Shown: in pieces, positions 5,386 to 8,569 of the stretch | How the letters are laid out: the number at the start of each line of letters is the position of its first letter | Position numbering within the stretch: the stretch's first letter is position 1 | Assembly: GCA_018656855.1 (NCBI GenBank) | Contig: JABHYP010000495.1 | Coordinates: 1-8,569 of the forward strand | Length of the DNA stretch: 8,569 nt | From: Candidatus Latescibacterota bacterium | GTDB lineage: Bacteria > Latescibacterota > Latescibacteria > Latescibacterales > Latescibacteraceae | Reading direction: 5' to 3' | The notes under the pieces: model-generated | The model's database searches: none | What the model was told of the DNA's origin: nothing | What the model saw: the letters and a program-made list of their open reading frames with translations, nothing else | Program-made: the position numbers and the translations under genes

Positions 5386-7590
5386 ATGAACTGGGTTTCT
5401 TTAGCGAAAAAAACAGGCGTTTTCTTTGCTTGCGCAGTACTTATAACGGCAATACTGTTTAACGAAACGGTTTTTTCAGAGATTCCCCGGGCCTCAGTGC
5501 CGGGAGAACTGAAATCCATTCTACGAAAAGATCATCCGCGTATTTTTTTCAACTCCGATACCCTGCCGGCGGTTAAGGCGCGGGCGCTGAACGAGGAAGC
5601 CGAACTTTTTCAGCAGATAAAAGCCCGTGTGAATAAACTCGATTCCGAAAATCTCGAATCAATAGATTACGGCAATCAGGCGGCTGAGGCAGCCCTTGTG
5701 TACTTGATTACGGAGGATGAAAAGTACCTGAATCTTGCGAAAAAATTACTCGGTACAAGCCTTGAATATTACCATGAATGTTATGCCCGGAAGAAGCCGG
5801 TAAACTGGTACTCCTCTACTCGCATCAATGCCTGGGCGGCTTACGACTGGATATTCAACCGCCTCACCGAACAGGAAAGAAAGAGTATGGGCCGTTCATT
5901 TCTCGATGCGGTGGATCAGGTTCAGCCCACAAAAAAACGCCATTATTTTTACCCCCAGGAAAACTGGTCGGGCACGACAACGGGTTTCTATGGCAACAGG
6001 TCGCTTCTGTGGTACGCCGGGCTTGCCACATATGGTGAAGGAATAGATGACCGTGCCGAATCTTTCCTTGCCGAGGGATACAGGCTTAACATGGAACTCC
6101 TCGCTCACCGGAGGAAAGGTGCCGGCGATGATGGTGGTTCGGCTACAGCTTCACTGAATTATTCAATGGCGGCATATCCCTGGTCGGTGTTCAATTTCTT
6201 TCACACGTTCAAATCAGCGACCGGAAAAAATATTGCTCTCGACTGGCCTCACGTGTCCTACCTGCCCGGATATCTGTACTGGAACATGCTGCCCGAAGGC
6301 CGGGAGTTCGGTATAGGCGACTCGTACCATAATACAAATAAGATCAGTCTTGGCCATATGATGGCTCATATCATGCAGATAATTCACTTTTACGGTGACA
6401 GCAATCCCGACTGCGCAGCTTTCGCTAAATGGATGCTCGGCCGTTTGCCGAAGGGAAGGTTCTGGTCGTTTCCATATATTCCGCTTCTCCTGACAGAGAG
6501 GCACGATGACCTTGCTCCGATGGGACCAGCTAATGTCATGCCTTATGCCCGTCACTTTAAAAACATGGGGCAGGTATTTATGAGATCGGGCGCCGGGTCG
6601 GACGATACATATGCCATTTTGATGGCAGGCGGGGTGCTCGAGCAGCACAAGCATTTCGATAACAACCATTTCGGGATTTTTAAAAAAGGGTACCTTGCCC
6701 TCGATACAGGGTCGCGGCCTCCCGGACAGCATACCCAGCACTATTATCCGAGAACGATTGCTCATAACTGTATACTGATACATAAACCGGGAGAAGTTAT
6801 GCCCGTTTATGTGGATAAAGGAGCCGGCGGCGGACAGAGGTGGGGCGCTCCCGCGCCGGAAGAGAAAGAACTCCCCGTTCCAAACGATGGCGGACAGAAC
6901 AATCTTATGGGTTCTGAGGTTATTGCGTTCGAGACATGGGATGATTATTCCTATACGGCAGGTGACGCAACCGAAAGCTATTCTGCGGGAAAATGTGAGC
7001 TCGCCCTCCGTCAGCTCGTATTTTTCAATCCGGATTATTTTGTGATTTTCGACCGTGTAACTTCGACAAATTCCGAATACAGAAAAACATGGCTTCTTCA
7101 TACCGCTTCCGAACCGGAATTTGATAAGGACATATTTACCGCCAATCATGAACAGGGCAGGATTTACTGCAAAACCCTCCTGCCTGAGAATGCCGAAATG
7201 GTTAAAATTGGCGGGCATGGAAAACAGTTCTGGTCGGGCGGTCATAACTTCGCGATGCCGAAGGGCCACGCCCTTCCCGATACAACCCAGCTTCTCGGCC
7301 AGTGGCGGGTGGAAGTGAAAACGTTTATGCAAAAAAAACAGAGTTTTTTCCTTCATGTCATTCAGGTCGGTGATAAGAGCCTCGGGAAAATGGTCGGTTC
7401 CGAACTGGTGAAGAAGGGCGACCGCATTGGCGCTCGTTTCTCCAGCGGTACACGGGAATGGGAAGTTGTTTTCGGAACAGACGGGATGGCATCGGGGCAA
7501 ATAACCATCAGGGAAAACGGGATAACCGTTGTTAACCGTGAACTGACACAAAAAGTGACTTCTCAGAAGGGATTGTTCGGAACACATTAG
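5386..7590 (+). CDS. exported heparinase II/III-family polysaccharide lyase
   Basis: This is a 734-residue protein, close to the size of heparinase II (about 770). Residues 1-31 look like a Sec signal peptide: two lysines, a hydrophobic core FFACAVLITAILF and probable cleavage near VFS-E. It should act in the periplasm or outside the cell. The mature start HPRIFF (50-55) and an aromatic-rich helical N-terminal half match the alpha-toroid domain. The C-terminal half (about 390-700) has the heparinase II/III beta-sandwich signature: EQHKHFDNNHFGIF around His421 and His423, LALDTGSR with Asp440, and TIAHN with His460. Tyr259 in SLNYSM is the likely catalytic tyrosine. By analogy His421 would be catalytic and His423/Asp440/His460 would bind zinc. 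Known relatives beta-eliminate heparin, heparan sulfate, alginate or other uronate polymers; the substrate here is open. AGGGGG sits 6 bases before the ATG. The gene is flanked by two URO-D-like genes, and no sulfatase or glycoside hydrolase is nearby. Confidence 0.88.
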   Translation: MNWVSLAKKTGVFFACAVLITAILFNETVFSEIPRASVPGELKSILRKDHPRIFFNSDTLPAVKARALNEEAELFQQIKARVNKLDSENLESIDYGNQAAEAALVYLITEDEKYLNLAKKLLGTSLEYYHECYARKKPVNWYSSTRINAWAAYDWIFNRLTEQERKSMGRSFLDAVDQVQPTKKRHYFYPQENWSGTTTGFYGNRSLLWYAGLATYGEGIDDRAESFLAEGYRLNMELLAHRRKGAGDDGGSATASLNYSMAAYPWSVFNFFHTFKSATGKNIALDWPHVSYLPGYLYWNMLPEGREFGIGDSYHNTNKISLGHMMAHIMQIIHFYGDSNPDCAAFAKWMLGRLPKGRFWSFPYIPLLLTERHDDLAPMGPANVMPYARHFKNMGQVFMRSGAGSDDTYAILMAGGVLEQHKHFDNNHFGIFKKGYLALDTGSRPPGQHTQHYYPRTIAHNCILIHKPGEVMPVYVDKGAGGGQRWGAPAPEEKELPVPNDGGQNNLMGSEVIAFETWDDYSYTAGDATESYSAGKCELALRQLVFFNPDYFVIFDRVTSTNSEYRKTWLLHTASEPEFDKDIFTANHEQGRIYCKTLLPENAEMVKIGGHGKQFWSGGHNFAMPKGHALPDTTQLLGQWRVEVKTFMQKKQSFFLHVIQVGDKSLGKMVGSELVKKGDRIGARFSSGTREWEVVFGTDGMASGQITIRENGITVVNRELTQKVTSQKGLFGTH

Positions 7591-7624
7591 GCGGATATTT
7601 CTTGTGCTTTATGAAACAGAAAAA

Positions 7625-7656
7625 ATTGTCATTTGTTATGAAGTGACAGGGACAAT
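7625..7656 (+). other. competing hairpins between lyase and second URO-D gene
   Basis: TGTCATTT (7627-7634) pairs with AAGTGACA (7641-7648), giving 8 bp with one G-U pair around a six-base loop. Alternatively ATTGTC (7625-7630) pairs with GACAAT (7651-7656). The two cannot form together. An A-run precedes and no U-run follows on the + strand, so as a terminator it would only read well on the - strand, where no gene ends. It may shape or protect the transcript. The rest of the 113-base gap 7591-7703 shows nothing else. Confidence 0.35.
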
Positions 7657-7703
7657 ATCGGAGAAAATTTTAGATTTCACCCGCTAACATGGAGCAAAAC
7701 AGC

Positions 7704-8569
7704 ATGGAAAGAACTGCGAATTGCCTTGCCAAGCTTGACAGAATGAATAAATCACTCCAGCATAAAGAACCGGACCGCGTTCCCATCAGCGATTTTTTCT
7801 GGGGGAGTTTTGTCGAGCGCTGGAAAAAAGACCTGAATTTACCGGCCGATACTGATATCTATCGCTACTACGACCTCGACTGGATTGTGACAGTACCGAA
7901 TATGGATCCTCATATAAAAGAATTTGAGATTCTTCGGGAAAATGACGAAGAGGTTATCGTCCGCACCGGATTTGAAGCTATAATTCGCAAAAAATTCCAT
8001 GACCCCATGCCGGAATTTATAGAGTTCGAGACCGATACCATCGAAAAGATGAATAAGTTTGTATTCGATGATCCCCTCGATGAAAGACGGTTTTTCAGCG
8101 GTGGCGACAACCAGATAGCAGGTGTCGGCGACAGTTTTGTCAGAAACTGTCCGCCCTGGATTGATTCTGTGAAATCACTTCATCCCGATTTTCCCGTTTA
8201 CGGCAGCGTGTGCGAGGGTCATGAAATGCTCTGGAGGACAATAGGTTCAAAAAATGCAATGTTATGGATAGGACTATATCCCGATGAAGTAGGTCGTTTC
8301 GTGGAGAGAATCAACGAGTTTGCTCTCGAACTGACAAAAGCTCAGATTGATGCCGCCGGAGGTTTGCTTGACGGCATGGTGATATGGGGCGATGTGGCCT
8401 ATACGAAGGATATGTTTTTCTCGCCGGACTACTGGCGCAAGTATTTCAAGCCCGGTGTAAAAGCAATAATTGATGTCTGTCACGAGCACGGTCTGCCGGT
8501 GATTTACCACGGGTGCGGCAATGTCATGAGGATATTCGAAGACTTTATAGAGATCGGGCTTGATTCATA
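7704..8569 (+). CDS. URO-D family protein 2 (partial, 3' end outside window)
   Basis: The frame stays open from 7689 to the right edge. ATG at 7704 is preferred as start because GGAG (7691-7694) lies 9 bases before it; the ATG at 7689 has no SD. The 288 visible residues show the URO-D/MtaA superfamily: LQHKEPDRVPISDFF (18-32), IWGDVAYTKDMFFSPDYW near 230, and VIYHGCGNVMRIFEDF near 266-281. Only the last 60-80 residues should be missing. His269-Gly-Cys271 corresponds to the His-x-Cys zinc ligands of corrinoid-dependent methyltransferases such as MtaA and MtbA. The HemE RQAGRY segment is absent, so this is not a heme enzyme. The third Cys ligand would lie beyond the window. It is clearly divergent from the first URO-D-like protein, with little shared sequence outside the motifs, so it is not a recent duplicate. 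It follows the lyase by 113 bases in the same direction. Methyl transfer is a reasonable guess, not shown. Confidence 0.87.
   Translation, partial: MERTANCLAKLDRMNKSLQHKEPDRVPISDFFWGSFVERWKKDLNLPADTDIYRYYDLDWIVTVPNMDPHIKEFEILRENDEEVIVRTGFEAIIRKKFHDPMPEFIEFETDTIEKMNKFVFDDPLDERRFFSGGDNQIAGVGDSFVRNCPPWIDSVKSLHPDFPVYGSVCEGHEMLWRTIGSKNAMLWIGLYPDEVGRFVERINEFALELTKAQIDAAGGLLDGMVIWGDVAYTKDMFFSPDYWRKYFKPGVKAIIDVCHEHGLPVIYHGCGNVMRIFEDFIEIGLDS

Noticed and set aside
6214..7587. A 457-codon open frame on the - strand across the lyase gene
   Set aside because: It lies entirely antisense to a gene with clear lyase motifs and a signal peptide, and its translation shows no recognisable domain. It arises from the codon use of the real gene.
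1..8569. Mobile element, CRISPR array, toxin-antitoxin or defence system
   Set aside because: No transposase, integrase, regularly spaced repeat array, or small paired toxin and antitoxin genes are seen on either strand.

Overview
The window is an 8.6 kb piece of a bacterial chromosome with seven protein-coding genes. Two of them are cut by the window edges. There is no rRNA, tRNA, CRISPR array, insertion sequence or phage gene. Genes are of moderate GC and the gaps between them are clearly AT-rich. Shine-Dalgarno sequences (GGAG or GGAGG types) precede nearly every start, and TTG and GTG starts occur beside ATG. The mix of two uroporphyrinogen-decarboxylase (URO-D)-like proteins, a Gfo/Idh/MocA oxidoreductase and an exported heparinase II/III-type lyase is typical of uncultured, polysaccharide-degrading lineages of the FCB and PVC groups (for example Latescibacterota, Hydrogenedentota or Lentisphaerae relatives). 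That placement is inference from gene content only.

Layout. Positions 1-401 (+) hold the C-terminal HD domain of a YhaM-type 3'-5' exoribonuclease. It converges on a leftward block: an ABC-2 permease (429-1166) and its ATPase (1156-2094), overlapping by 11 bp, and upstream of them a Gfo/Idh/MocA oxidoreductase (2221-3183). An AT-rich gap (2095-2220) with a possible promoter separates the oxidoreductase from the ABC pair. The 223-bp region 3184-3406 is a divergent promoter region carrying several short repeats. To its right everything runs rightward: a hemolysin III/PAQR-family membrane protein (3407-4087), a first URO-D-like protein (4134-5222), a secreted heparinase II/III-family lyase (5386-7590) and a second URO-D-like protein (7704 to the right edge).

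How the genes may work together. The lyase would cleave acidic polysaccharide in the periplasm or outside the cell. The Gfo/Idh/MocA enzyme is of a kind that oxidises or reduces sugar derivatives in the cytoplasm. The two URO-D-like proteins are not HemE. The second keeps the His-x-Cys pair of the zinc site used by corrinoid-linked methyltransferases of this superfamily, while the first has His-Thr-Asp at the same place. A glycan catabolic locus that includes a methyl-group step is a reasonable hypothesis, but no corrinoid protein, sulfatase, transporter of the SusC/D type or glycoside hydrolase is visible. The YhaM, ABC and hemolysin III genes look like ordinary neighbours with no evident link to it.
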